64,000 nt of DNA from Desmodus rotundus. Taxonomy: Eukaryota > Chordata > Mammalia > Chiroptera > Phyllostomidae. A program made the position numbers and the translations under genes. Positions 37,301 through 48,659 of this stretch are shown here, piece by piece; within the stretch, counting starts at the first letter, position 1, and each line of letters opens with the position of its first letter. The stretch spans positions 28,349,427 through 28,413,426 of the forward strand of contig NC_071397.1 in NCBI RefSeq assembly GCF_022682495.2. The letters are read 5' to 3'. Under the pieces are notes generated by a model. The model was not told the DNA's origin. It saw only the letters and a list, made by a program, of their open reading frames with translations, and did not search any database.

Positions 37301-37721
37301 GGAAGACTCCCAAACTGTTTTTATGAAGCCAGCATCATCTTAATCCAAAAACCAGATAAAGACACAACAAAGAAAGAAAACTACAGGTCAATATCGGTGA
37401 TGAACATAGATGCAAAATCCTCAACATGGCAAACCGCATCCAGCAATACATTAAAAAGATCATACACCATGATTGAGTGGGATTCATCCCAGGGATGCAA
37501 GGATGGTACAATATCGCAAATCAATAATCATAATACACCTAAACAAAAAGAAAGACAAAAACCACATGATTATATCAATGGATGCGGAAAATGCATTTGT
37601 TAAGGTACAGCACCCATTTATCATAAAAACACTCAGCAAACTGGGAGTAGAGGGAGCATATCTCAGCATAATAAAGGCCATATATGAAAAACCTACAGCC
37701 AACATCATACTCAACAGGCGC
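34399..37721 (-). mobile_element. 5'-inverted (twin-primed) L1, 3.3 kb
   Basis: From the left: T-rich tail, C-rich antisense 3' UTR (34420-34560), and antisense ORF2 up to about 36270. Then the strand switches to sense ORF2 running from the endonuclease/RT linker to just before the FADD motif (ending PTANIILN at about 37700). A 13-bp duplication TCTGTAACTTTTT flanks it at 34386-34398 and 37722-37734. Sense frames at 36559-36816, 37078-37260 and 37397-37739 are readable ORF2 pieces (for example [20 protein letters not shown] and [20 protein letters not shown]). The antisense half carries a hAT insertion. Confidence 0.95.
35482..35689. mobile_element. 208-bp hAT element inserted in the L1
   Basis: The 8-bp duplication CTCTAGGG is exact at 35474-35481 and 35690-35697. 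The L1 sequence is continuous across it once the insert is removed. The termini CACAGGTAGCAAAC and (reverse complement of the right end) CAGGGGTGTGAAATTC are imperfect inverted repeats of the hAT type. The interior has GGCCCACAGGCTGAATCCGG and a GTGGCCCC block. Because it sits in a bat-type L1, it moved after that L1 inserted. Confidence 0.9.
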
Positions 37722-37989
37722 TCTGTAACTTTTTATTAAAAGGAATATTTGTTGAATGAAGAAATAAATTAATTTATTAGTTAATAAGCATTTACATCAT
37801 TTTTTCTAAGCCAATCTTTTCCTTGCAGTACACCTGGGAATATTGGGAACTCTGCTGAGCCAGAGGTTAAATAAATTGACCCTAAAAATAGTGATTCAAC
37901 AGCACCTCATTGATACAGCATCATTCGGGCATTGTTGAAGCTGAGACAGTGTTGCCGCCCTAGAGTACTCTCTCCCTCCACCAAGGTGC

Positions 37990-38165
37990 GGTGTCTCTCC
38001 ACCTTGCCAACATAGGGTGTCTAAAAACATCCCTGGCTTGCACCCACGGGGCACCAGTAGCACTCTGCTTTCCTTAGCTGTGACAGCCAAAGATGTCTCC
38101 AGATATTTCCAAATATCTGAGGATGGGGAGGCACAAAATCATTTCTGTTTGAGAATTGTTGAGGT
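37990..38165. mobile_element. hAT-Charlie-like fragment
   Basis: 'AACATCCCTGGCTTGCACCC', GGCACCAGTAGCACTC and 'AGATGTCTCCAGATATTTCC', ending AAATCATTTCTGTTTGAGAA, match a MER-type hAT family also present at 43803-44002 (opposite orientation) and 50262-50492. The adjoining 37735-37989 and 38166-38690 are unassigned. Confidence 0.7.
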
Positions 38166-38689
38166 AAGGTTACTTGTTAAAAATGCATAGTTTTGCCCTA
38201 AGTCATATCTACTGAATGAATCGCAGGCTCTGGGGGTTATGGAAGTTCTGTGTGCTTTTTAAGCAGATAGGATTTTTCAAATAAATCTAATAAACTCTAA
38301 ATTTTGGAGTTGTTATTCAAGTAGTACTTGCCGCTTTTCACTTTCTAAACATTTGTTTGAATAGCCAAACTGAGTGTGTAGACTTAATTTTACATATATT
38401 TCTAAGTCTTTGTTGGTCCTCTTTTCCAAGCAAGTTCATGGACTCTGAATCATAAGCTTTCTCAGTACCTCTGGACCTTGAGCCTGTTAGGAAGCCCGAG
38501 CACAGTGAAATTTGACTGTAATGTGATGTAACACTCATACCACAGTGACATGGTGATGTTGCCAGACAGACCAACCTTTGGCTGGAAATGCACAGTGGCC
38601 TTGTCTCTCCGTGTTTGCGATGAAATTTTCTCAAATTGATCAAGTAAATAATAAGTGTGGTACATGGTGCATAACATCCATCTATTCAT

Positions 38690-38850
38690 TCATTTACTCA
38701 TTCTCTCACTCAGTTACTCCATTATTAATTTAATGCATGCATGCATTCATTTATCCAAGAACTATTCATTGGATACCTATGATATGTCATGCACTTGTTA
38801 ACTACTAGGGACTGAAATAGTGAGCAAGATATGGAACTTGCAATCCATAG
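38690..38850 (-). mobile_element. L2 3'-end fragment, inverted
   Basis: Tandem CATTCATTTA-like start, then 'AACTATTCATTGGATACCTA', ATGCACTTGTTAACTACTAG and 'TGAGCAAGATATGGAACTTG' follow the reverse-complement order of L2. Confidence 0.65.
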
Positions 38851-39790
38851 GGGAAATGTTAAAGACGTAGCCGCAAAGTCAAACAGAACCTATTTAACCA
38901 CTTGAATATTGAGACCATGCTCTTCATGGTAGCAAGAAGCTGTAACTGAGCTAAGTAGCTATAGGAGATTAATTAACAACTTATCTATTCAGCAAAGGAA
39001 ATAAAACCCTAATTGTCTGGAAAAGATAATTTAGTACCTAATGTATGCCCAGGCCACAACTAACACCATAGGAGAAATTAGCTTAACAGTCTTATAAACA
39101 TATTTCCTATCTTCTTACTATTAGGGAGAGGACATTTTTCCTGAAATTGAATTAAATCAATTAATAATTTAACTTTGAACAAAAAGGATGTTTGAAATTA
39201 ACCTTGTGAATCTTCTATTAATTTTAAGTAAAAGAGCATTGTGTTGAAAGTTTAAAGTATTTTTGGACAAGAATAGAAAAATGTAAAAAATTAAATTTTA
39301 ATTACAAACTTGGAAAATAGCTATTGAAGAAACCATTTGTTTAAGTTTCTGTCTGAAGTCTGTTCCCCTTTTAGCAGTTTGTGGGCATGGCCTTGTTTCC
39401 TGGACCCTAGACTCCCCTTTTCCCGCCTTCTTTCAGGATTTTGCTCCAATGGTTACATCTTCCTCATCTTTTTCTTCACCATGGCTCTCTCCATAGAATT
39501 TTTCCCCTTTGCAAGCAAAGATCCTCATCACATTCACTTCAAAAATAAATTATCTCCTTTTAACCTATTTAAACCTTGTAGCCATCCTCACAAATTTGAG
39601 TCATCTCTGTTATGCTCTCTACTCTCTTCAAGATCAGTGAATTCTCTTAATGAGCTTTGAAAATATCTAGCACCTTTATATCATTTCCAATGTTTACTCT
39701 GGAAAGAGACAGAAACAGTAGAGTTGACACCATGTCTTACATGTTTATTGAGTGATTTATTTGAAGTGACATTTCTAACAAACTTCTCGT
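38851..39790. other. Unassigned intergenic sequence
   Basis: Includes a CT-rich stretch at 39350-39620 with a 107-codon plus frame that has no recognisable domain. No repeat family could be assigned. Confidence 0.4.
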
Positions 39791-39794
39791 GAGT

Positions 39795-39925
39795 CTACTT
39801 CTTTCACCAACTAGATTGTAAATTCCTTAGGGACAGAGCCTCAATTTTTTTTTACCTCTGCATCCACCTCCAACCCCACCCTGCACCCATACCTATATTT
39901 TCACATAATAAGCAATCAAAAGAAA
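39795..39925 (+). mobile_element. Possible L2 fragment
   Basis: 'ACTAGATTGTAAATTCCTTA' followed by GGGACAGAGCCTCA resembles the L2 block 'agactgtaagctccttgagggcaggg'. Weak. Confidence 0.45.
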
Positions 39926-40029
39926 TGATACGTAATTTATTGATGATGCTTATAACCAACATGTATGAAATGTGTTTGGTATGCAAGTCCCTGAAGACAC
40001 CAATTAATAAACACAGACCTTCCCCCAAG

Positions 40030-40760
40030 AAGTTTTAATTAGTGGTAAAGAGAGAAAAGTGAATATATGGGTACAGTTTATAAGAGTGCATATAGAACAG
40101 AACTTGTCAGACTAGGGGGTGTGGGAAGATCTCGCTCAAAAAAAAAAAGGATGCCTGAATTGATTCCTGAAGTTATCAGGCTATTAAACAGACAGGGGCA
40201 TATTGATGGAGGAGGTGGTAGGCAGTCAGAGAAAGAAAGTTTTCACACCAAAATAATCAGCATGTGTAAAGGTGTGGAGGACTGTGATAGAGTACCTAGC
40301 TTTTTGAGAAGGCTTAGAGCCTAAGTTTAGGGGGTGGTCAGCCCCAAGAGTTAAAGGCAGTCGGGACCAAAGAGGGAAGGGTTGCATTTGCCTTGCCGCA
40401 GAGTTTGGACTTTTTCTTAAAGATTATGGAAAGCCATGAGCATTATTTAAACCAGAGATATGTAAAGGGAAACATATTTTAAGAAATCAGACAGTGTTGA
40501 AGAAAGAAACTGAACCAGAGGGATCAAGACTGCAGGCAAGAGACTTTTTCAGAGGTTTCTGTGGAAATCCAGGCCATAGAGTTTGGATAGAAAAAGTGGG
40601 ATGAAGAATTCTGGGCAGATCAGAGTTATCTATGACTTAAAACCAACAGAACTTGGTGATGTACTTGAAACAGGGCAGAAGGAGGCAGGGAGTCAAGGGT
40701 GACTCTCAGGTAGGCCCAAGCAAAGGTTCTGGGTAAAACCTGATCTATGTGGACTCTTAT
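40030..40760 (-). mobile_element. Long inverted L2 fragment
   Basis: Diverged but colinear with reverse-complemented L2: 'CATGTGTAAAGGTGTGGAGG' (the 'agcaaaggcctggagg' segment), GCAGAGTTTGGACTTTTTCTT, 'GATTATGGAAAGCCATGAGC', and a final 'GAGGGATCAAGACTGCAGGC'. The 85-codon frame at 40067-40324 is incidental. Confidence 0.65.
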
Positions 40761-42439
40761 TCTGTTTTGGAAAGAAATGTAATTGATGTCTTTTCATTGG
40801 AGATCAAAATAGATGACTCCCTCATGCTCTGAACAAATAATTGTTGAAATGATTGAAGATGAAAATTCTTCTTTACAAAACTATTCACCTACTGGTTCTA
40901 CTGTGTTAGCTTACAAAGGTGCTGGTACTGATGTTTATTAGGCCAAACTACTTTCTGAGTGAGCACAGATAGTACACTAATCCACAAATGCTACTGAATA
41001 TTTAGCATTTGGATGTATTTATATTGGCACCCAGAAAAAGAAAGATTGAATTATTCAGCTGATATTGATAGCTATATATCATTCTGTGTTTATAATTGTG
41101 GCTATAGGATGCTTGCTTTCATTGTTCCATAGAATATGTTAACTCTTGGATGCCTCTAAAACTCATAAATAAATAGAAAACCTCTCTGAGTATTAGCTCC
41201 CCTGCTACTTTATAGGAAAAAGTACCTAAGTTCTTAGCTTCTTAAGTTAAAATCCAGTGTTTTCCTAAGCCCAAATCATATAATTTTGCTTGGTTTGTGC
41301 TGAACTTTTTTTCTGTATAAAATCTCAGCTCTTGTCATTACTACTCATATAACCCTGCTCTCATTGCTGCTACCCAATTTTAAAAGTCACTGGATCACCC
41401 TGTCCAAATACATTAAGTATCAGCTTCACCATAGAAGACAACAATACCTTCCTGACCTCTGTAAGTGCCTTATTTAATCTGAGGGAACACTTCAGGCGCC
41501 AAGAGGTTTTGTTGTTTTGTGTTTTAACCATGCTAAACATGGCATTTCAAGTGAAATGTGAAGTGAATTGCAAGGTCTCTCAGGAATCCAAATGTAATTT
41601 GCATTGAATCTTTGAAAGAAAGTTAAATCACAGTCTTTCTGTGAGTTAGTTATTTGAGTTCTTGCCATATGTAAATACTATAGGCTGACCCTGATGTCCT
41701 CTAACAGAGGAAAAGAGAACACTAAGAAAGCAATTTTGCTTTAAAAATTATAACTGGTAATAAGAGTTAAATATTATATCCTGTCTCATTTTATCTTTGG
41801 GAATGTTCAGAAAGTTTTACAGATAGGTATGTCGATGCTACTTAACCACATCATGAGATTAGAAATCTGTGATTCAGATTAAACTATATACACTGAGCAG
41901 TTTAATAAAAAAAATACAGATGTACCTATGGATTTCAACATTTTAAATGAATGACAGTATTTCTAAGTGAAGCTTTAAGCCAAATGATTTCACTTACAGT
42001 ATTTTTAAAAATAATTGCTAAGTCATGAATGAATTCATTAACTTTTGCTGGAAGCACATGCATGTTTGGTGATCTCTGTAATTGTTGAATGAAAAACATT
42101 TCCTTCACATCCAATGCAATATACCTAACCAATCATGTCTAGGTGTGTGAGACCATTCGTATCTATGGATTCTACTTTTCTCTGCAGTAGCAAGAATAAC
42201 CCTAAATTCCAAAGCCATCTTTAATGCTAACTTTACCACAGGCTTTTCTTAGGGCTACATACTGGAGCTGGCTTTTGTATTACAAAATGACTGCACACAC
42301 ACACAGTAGGCTGTTGCAGATGTTTGAAAAATCTGGATACACAAAGCACTTTGCAGGTGCTTCCTAGAAATCTTTTAATACACAAATATGTTCAACATAA
42401 CTGAAAAATTATAGTCTTCCCTCAAAAGAACCTAGAATA
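40761..42439. other. Unassigned intergenic sequence
   Basis: No recognised repeat or exon. A short (AC)n run lies at about 42296-42305. Confidence 0.5.
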
Positions 42440-42450
42440 GAGATAAAAAT

Positions 42451-42993
42451 ATTTTTTAACTTTAATTTTTGTTGTATTTTTCCATTACCCTTTAGCCCCT
42501 CCCCCCAACAGTCACCACACTGTTGTCCATGTCTGTGAGACCTTTTTCCTCTTTGCTCAGTCCTTCCACCCCCTAAGCCTCCCTGCCCCCACAAACTGTC
42601 ATCTGCTCTCCATCTATGAGTCTGTGTCTGTTTTGCTTGTTAGTTGAGTTTGTTCATTAGATTCCACATAGGAGTGAAGTCACATGGTATTTGTCTTTCT
42701 CTGACTGGCTTATTTCACTTAGCTTAATGTTCTCCATGTCCATCCATACTGTTGCAAAGGATAAAATTTTCTTCTTTTTTACAGCTGAGTATTCCATTGT
42801 ATAAATGTCCCATAGTTGTTTTATCCACTCACCTGTTGGTGGACACTTGGGCTGCTTCCATATCTTGGTGACTGTAAATAACACTGCAATGAACATAGGC
42901 ATGCTTATGGTCTTTCGAATTAGTGTTTTGGGTTCCTTCAGATATACCCCCAGAAGTGGATTGCTGGGTCAAAAGGCAGGTCCATTTTAATTT
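42451..42993 (-). mobile_element. 5'-truncated L1 with TSD
   Basis: Antisense 3' UTR of a second L1 type ('CACCACACTGTTGTCCATGT') is followed by the antisense ORF2 C-terminus up to 42993. The 11-bp duplication GAGATAAAAAT is exact at 42440-42450 and 42994-43004. It is not inverted. Confidence 0.92.
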
Positions 42994-43004
42994 GAGATAA
43001 AAAT

Positions 43005-43802
43005 CATTGATTTAAATATTGATGAGTTATTTTAAATGAAACAGTAGTAATCGAAGTGAACAGAAAAAGTAAAAATATAATTATGATGGCATTAAAACCA
43101 GATATTCTGTGACCTCATTTTACACAGTTGAGTTTGGATCATTTAGGTAAAATAGGTTATATTTTCTTGAATTACCCTGTGAATGATTTCTAACTTGAAT
43201 AAACTGCCTTAACTTTATCGGGCATTTTCCAACCTATATTTTACTCTGTGCACCTTACACTCATGCACACACTTTAGTTAAAGTAGGAGCGCAGCTTACA
43301 TGAGCTTTACTGATTTGACAACCAAAATCATGACGGAAACACACTACCTATGTCAAGTATTTTTGACTTTGGATTCTATGAAGACAGCTAAAGAATTGTT
43401 TAATAATGAGTGAAGCCACAGTGTGAGATATGGACTCACACTTACCATGTATTTATTTGGGATGTTATGAGAGCCCAACAAATAGCTATTGACCTCTTTT
43501 ACTAGAAAAAAAATCCAAATAAAACTGTATATTATCACCATAAGGACACAAAAGAAAGGAAACTTTTCAAATAAAATAATTAATTTTAAAAATTCAGTTA
43601 AAAAATATAAAATACCTTTACTTATAACCCAAAGTCACTATATTGTTATTATTTTTCTCACTTTATCTCATTTCTGTGAAAACTTCATCAGTGCCAGTGC
43701 CCCCTCTGAGAACTGGTACTTGGAGATCTTTCCGTTGAATTTTCATAGCTACATCTATAAAAATATGGTGTGTACAATTTTGATACCAAATCACGTTCCT
43801 TC
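43005..43802. other. Unassigned intergenic sequence
   Basis: No recognised element. The 170-codon plus frame at 43489-44001 runs from here into a transposon fossil and is rejected as coding. Confidence 0.45.
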
Positions 43803-44002
43803 CAGTGATTCACATTTGGGGGTGCCTTTGCTCCGCAGGGGCTATTCAGCAATGTCTGGGAACCTTTTGATGGTCACAGCTGGAGTGGGGGCACCACTGC
43901 CATCTAGTGGGCAGAGGACAGGGGTACTAATACATGATCTACAATTTACGGGTCAGTCGTCACAACGAATCATCCAAATGCCAATGGTGACAAGTCTGTG
44001 AA
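43803..44002. mobile_element. hAT-Charlie-like fragment
   Basis: 'AGCAATGTCTGGGAACCTTT', 'GATGGTCACAGCTGGAGTGG', 'CTGCCATCTAGTGGGCAGAG' and a degraded right end CCAATGGTGACAAGTCTGTG match the same hAT family as 50262-50492 in reverse orientation. Sequence from 44003 to 44446 is unassigned. Confidence 0.7.
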
Positions 44003-44446
44003 TCCTTTTTAACTTTAACCTAAGGAAATTCTGGGACCATATAGTCAAATTGCCTAAGAGAGTAACAGCTTTTGTTCTGACTGAGCCTAAATTTCTCAGC
44101 TTTCAGATTCTACTGAAATCCACATCCAGTGCTGATTTCCTCATATATGGCACTTACCTGCTCTGGGAACTCCTGCCATGTCGATAGCAGAAAGTTCCTC
44201 TTTTTTGCTTATGCATTAGTGTAGAGTTCCTTTTAAGTAAAACTTTATAATCTGTAGAATCCCTTGCTGCTTTCCAATATGTTCCACAAAAGAATGACCT
44301 TCCCTGCTTGTCAGTATGCTATACGTGCTACTACTAGATGTTTATTCATTAATTCTCTCCAAACCATATAACGGGATACATTTGTGCTTACCAAATAGGG
44401 GTCTGAGATGAAAATAGATCCCCTTCCTTCCTACAAACGGAAATGC

Positions 44447-44666
44447 AAAATAGAGTTCAAGCAAAATAGAGACAGACTCATAGATAGGGAGCAGGGTGAC
44501 AGCTATGGGGGAGGGGAGTTAGGGGGCGGAGGGATGGAGCAAAAAGGTAAAAGGACTCGTGGGCATGGACAACAGTGTGGTGAATGCGGCAGGGGAAAGG
44601 GCATAGGCGCTCTAAATGGCAATGGAAAAAACAAAGTTAAAAGAAGAAAGAAAGAAAGAATTGCCA
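44447..44666 (+). mobile_element. L1 3' UTR fragment
   Basis: 'GAGACAGACTCATAGATAGG', a GGAGGGGAGTTAGGGGGCGG block, 'TGGCAATGGAAAAAACAAAG' and an AAAG-rich tail are the sense L1 3' UTR. The flanks TACAAACGGAAATGC (about 44432) and TACAAGAAATGC (about 44667) may be a degraded duplication. Confidence 0.8.
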
Positions 44667-44683
44667 TACAAGAAATGCTTAAA

Positions 44684-44707
44684 AGAACCAGTCCGAGGGC
44701 TGGTTCT
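44684..44707. repeat. 11-bp inverted repeat, 2-nt centre
   Basis: AGAACCAGTCC and GGGCTGGTTCT pair fully with one T-G wobble across GA. No U-rich tail suggests a transcript hairpin. It is probably incidental. Confidence 0.85.
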
Positions 44708-44709
44708 GC

Positions 44710-45925
44710 TTAACTATTCCTTGCCCAGTGTCATGTAAGTCGAACTGAGTAAATCAGGCTTGACGACATCACCCACAGAGATTTACATATGGAATACACA
44801 GTATTCCCCAGTCCTTTGTTTATCTGAATGTTGTGGCTCTCACATAACTGTCCATGAAAAACAAGGTAGGGAAAAAGTGGACTCATTCTAGAAGTAGAAA
44901 ACACTTTTAAAGCCAATTTTATGAAAACTTAAGATTTAGATGCATCAGTCATTTATGCTTGAACAGATTAAGTGATAGTATTTCCTACTAAAAAATAAAA
45001 ATCTCCTACTGGTCTCCCTCTTGATGTTATTTCACTGTTAATAGGACTGCCCTTTCATAGAGGAATATGTGGGAACGTGCTTCCCTCCACTGGGGTGCAA
45101 AGTTCCCTGTAAACCACTCTGAATACATCTCTAATTTTAATTACACTCCTATATTAACTTTTTCTTTTAATCTTTCTTATTTTTTTTGGTTCTGTTTGCT
45201 CTTATCATTCGTGTTCTGTGAAACACATTATTATTCATTGTTCACCCGGAGGATTGTAACTGGATGCAGAATAACTCAAACATAAAAACCAAAAAAAAAA
45301 AATTGTTCCAATCCATAAAATGTTCACTGAGAAAATAATGTCTTCCAAATGAATCCTAAAAAAGTTATTTGTATGCTGAGGCATGAATAACCTCCAAAAA
45401 ATACCATGTATTTTATGCTTTTATTTATTTTATTGTACAATTGAGAGGTACATCCAATTTAGTGCAGTGTGTATTAGGTTCTCTCACTCATTGTTATAAC
45501 CAGAGAGACAATAGTATTTGCAGCTATGAATTTCAGAATCTAGCATAAAAGATGAAAAATGCATGCTTCTCTAGACTAATATTTCTTTCTTTAACTTAGA
45601 TCTTTAAGAAAAGTTGGTTTTAGAGAGGGGAAACTAAATTTAAATTCTCTCTTTTGAAAATTAGTAACTGGGAAAATTTTACTCAAGTACAACAGTTGAC
45701 TTTTCTCTGTACTAAAGGCTTTGGGGTGTGTGAGCCAATGGGAATACAGGCAGACCTGTCCTCTGTCACACACTGCCTTCTGTTTTTAGGAAGGTGTTTC
45801 AATTTCTAGAACTTTTAAAAAAGATACCTTCAAAATTTGTACAATCCAAAAATATAATTATTGTTAAATGTTTGGCCTTTTAAGGCCTTTAAATTGAATT
45901 TGTTTCTTATTAAAAACAGATTTAA
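44710..45925. other. Unassigned intergenic sequence
   Basis: AT-rich, no recognised element. Confidence 0.5.
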
Positions 45926-45927
45926 TA

Positions 45928-46016
45928 AAAGGAAGGAAAGGAAAAGGAAGAGGAGGGAGGTAAAGAGGGGGTAGGAAGGGAGGGAGGGAGGGAGGGAGGG
46001 TGGGAGGGTGGGAAAA
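45928..46016. repeat. (GGAG)n / GA-rich simple repeat
   Basis: A purine-only tract of AGG and GGGA units ends in about nine GGGA/GGGT repeats (45977-46012). It is strand-asymmetric (all G on plus), so it can form G-quadruplex or triplex structures. Confidence 0.93.
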
Positions 46017-46491
46017 ATAGGCTTCCTAACTCCTAGCTGCAGGCCTGGACAGGCATTCCCAGACACCTGGAGACACTGATGTGCTATTATGATCCTGGAA
46101 AAAAGATAAAACATCTCCTAAATTTCTGAATGAAACTTCATTTCCTACATTGTTCCCCAGATTAAGGGCAGCTTGGACCTGACTACTTCTTAGGGATTTC
46201 TCTGAAGTCTGACACTCCCCTCCAGTAATTTGAAATGGCTGCATTGTGAAAAACTGCTTAAGTGAATAATTTGGTTCACTGGGGGTTAATGCATATAGCA
46301 TGTGTGAATTGTTGCTCTTTAAAGATCTATAATACAATAAAATGAAATGTTGCCTAAAAGTTTTCTTAAAACAATTTTATCTCTGTTTTGACTTAGAAAG
46401 TTTTTGTTAGAACTGAAGATCTTTAGAGCTATGAGTGCAAAGGTCAGATACAGTCAGTATCATGAAGGGCACTACCCACTGGGGCTGGGGG

Positions 46492-46632
46492 GACAGGGGC
46501 CCCCAGCCACCCTCCTCCCAATCTCATTACCACCTGAGCTCCACCTCCTGCCTGCCCCTGACCCCTGTCTGTGGAAAGATTGTCTTCCATGAAACCGGTC
46601 CCTGGTGCCAAAGAGGTTGGGGACTGCTGCAC
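46492..46632. mobile_element. Internally deleted hAT-like element
   Basis: The left end CAGGGGCCCCCAGCC and the reverse complement of the right end CAGCAGTCCCCAACC are similar inverted termini. The interior has 'CATTACCACCTGAGCTCCAC' and 'TTGTCTTCCATGAAACCGGT', known from a MER-type element of mammals. The several open frames at 46404-46677 on both strands are GC-driven shadows. Confidence 0.72.
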
Positions 46633-46794
46633 TACAGAACAGTGGGAAAACGGGGAACATACAGGCATCTGAGTTGAATTGGCATGAAACTACTGTAGTT
46701 CTTATTCATCATCCATATTTTTCTTATAAAAGTAGACTATGAAAGAAATAGCTTTAAACTTCTGTTTACCACACTGTACAAGAAAGAATTACAT

Positions 46795-46995
46795 CATGCT
46801 TCCTATGTTCCTGTCACTGTTCTAAGTGATCTTATGAGGTAGTATCGTCCCCATTTTACACAATACAAAATGAGAATTTTGAAGCTCAAAATTCTCACTC
46901 AGAGAATTTAAAAGCTCACTCAATGTCTCTAAGCTAGTGAAGGTAGAATGTGATTTAAATCCAGGCCATCTATTCCAGCATGAATACTGTATTGC
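46795..46995 (-). mobile_element. MIR SINE, inverted
   Basis: 'CACTGTTCTAAGTGATCTTA', 'CCCCATTTTACACAATACAA', AAGCTAGTGAAGGTAGAAT and ATCCAGGCCATCTATTCCAG keep the reverse-complement order of MIR. Confidence 0.75.
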
Positions 46996-48360
46996 CTCCT
47001 CATATAGGAATCTATCAAATTATTTAAATATTTTTTTAATTTAAATATTTAAAGCCTTCACATTAGACTCATTTTAATTTGTTATAGTAAACCAGGTAAA
47101 GTAATCCCAAACATCAGAGACACACACTTCTAGAATTTTTTATAAATAGGGTTAAAGAAGTCAGTATGGCGAGGACCTAATAGTAAGCCTGCAAAGATGT
47201 TTCAAATGTGTATTTTTGTACATGCTCAATGTTTTCAATGTACATCTGAAATGTCTCTTAAAAACACCAGCTTGGGTCTATAATGTGTCTGAGCTTTTAA
47301 GAAGCATCTGTCAAAATCCAAGCATTAGAACTGTGTCTGGCATTGTGGCTGAGGCCCTGCTCCCGGGGATTCCTGGGAGCCCAGGCACTCCTGTCGCCGT
47401 GAGTACAAGGTGATGTGAGGCCCCATCAGTGAACGGTGGGGATACAAAGGTAGACTGGTGGAGCCCAAATGGAAAAGAGAGCTTCAGTAATTCTGTACTG
47501 ATTACTTGGTAGAAAAGCGTCTACCTGGTGCCACATCTGATTTATGGAAGAGATTGGACTTCTAATGAGAGTCCAGATATAACTGACCTCTTTCAAAGGA
47601 AGCCGCAACCTTTTTTGATGCGCTTTATGTGAGGGCTCATGAATGAATTATCACTGCTAGGTAGTCTTTCCACATAGTGAGCTCATTCTTATGTCAGATC
47701 TGTTCAAATTTCTCCACAAGAATAGACAACGATACAATCCAAAGTACAATTCATTTCATTCTTTTATTTTTTTCCTAATATATTTTTTGTTTTAAAAAAG
47801 GCATTATGTTGTATTGTATATTTACTCTCATGACAGCAGTTCTGACAGGAAAAATATGCTCTGAATGAACTCATTTCCATGGTATTTGCCAAATAAAAAT
47901 TTCTAAATGCTCAGATGTTTTCCTTAAAAAAAAAAAACAAAACCTAACAAATAAAAAAGCGGCTGGCCTTTGTAAGGAAGACAGCATAACCTAAGTTAGG
48001 GCATGTACATATGAAATTCAGCTATATTAAACTTTAGAAAGTCTAAAAGTTTCTGAAATTCTGTTTTATTCATTTGAAAGAAATGGGTCATAACCATGAA
48101 ATTGTTATAATATACACTAAAGTGAAATTCACATGATACCAATATATTAAGAAAAGTTAATTTTTGTTGATCAGAGTGGGTATTGAAAAAATATTGATAT
48201 AGCTCTGCTTAGATGACTACATTAAACAAGTTATTTTTACAGATTTAATTATACACATTATAATTAGTGTTCCACTTGTCAACCAAGTAAAATGTCCTTA
48301 CCTTCTGTCTCCATAATCATATTTTCTCAATATGGTTAAGGAATAAATAAAAAAAAGCAG
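46996..48360. other. Unassigned intergenic sequence
   Basis: No recognised repeat. A GC-rich patch at 47340-47420 contains a good 5' splice-site consensus, GTGAGT at 47399-47404, at the end of a 65-codon plus frame. Without a convincing acceptor or homology it is only noted. Confidence 0.4.
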
Positions 48361-48387
48361 TCTCTTTTGGCAATGAACCTTTGGATA

Positions 48388-48393
48388 TTTATT
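48388..48393 (-). promoter_or_regulatory. Canonical AATAAA polyadenylation signal (minus strand)
   Basis: AATAAA on the minus strand lies 56 bp beyond the stop codon of the candidate exon at 48449-48588. A T-rich stretch follows further downstream on that strand (about 48335-48370). AATAAA is common in AT-rich DNA, so the position rather than the motif is the evidence. Confidence 0.4.
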
Positions 48394-48448
48394 AATTATG
48401 ACAAATCTATGGCTTTTATCCAATTTTTAAAACATCCATTATCATCTC

Positions 48449-48588
48449 TTAAAATGGCTTAAAGAAGTTCAAGTCTTTCCGATAGCTGCCATCCTGTCGT
48501 TCCACCCTGTAGTGAGTTGTGGAAGCACAGGGACGGACCCTTGCTCGACTCCTCCTGCATCTGCACTCAGAAAACCTCCCTTTGCCCC
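48449..48588 (-). CDS. Candidate terminal coding exon, protein unknown
   Basis: I do not recognise the protein. After a possible splice acceptor (ATATACAG, AG at 48590-48589) an open frame of 45 codons runs to TAA. It reads GKGRFSECRCRRSRARVRPC, then ASTTHYRVERQDGSYRKD, then LNFFKPF. The exon would start with two bases of a split codon (phase 1). It is GC-rich and CpG-containing against AT-rich surroundings, rich in Arg and Cys, and followed 56 bp later by AATAAA. This pattern fits the last exon of a gene transcribed leftwards. Against it, the acceptor's pyrimidine tract is weak, no partner exon is visible in the window, and short frames arise by chance. It could also be an old repeat or pseudogene piece. 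The frame stays open upstream to 48652, so a splice start is an inference. Confidence 0.3.
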
Positions 48589-48659
48589 CTGTATATCCAA
48601 GTGAGCTTGTGCAAAATATATTTATAATTATAAGGTGGCATATAAAAGGCATTTGTGTT

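Noticed and set aside
43489..44001. 170-codon plus-strand frame
   Set aside because: It runs from AT-rich unassigned DNA into a hAT fossil (43803-44002), has no domain and no splice or promoter context.
44684..44707. Hairpin as a transcription terminator
   Set aside because: The window is eukaryotic nuclear DNA and no T-tract follows. A small incidental palindrome is more likely.
46404..46677. Several overlapping frames of 62-80 codons on both strands
   Set aside because: They overlap a GC-rich hAT-like element and each other, and none shows a protein family.
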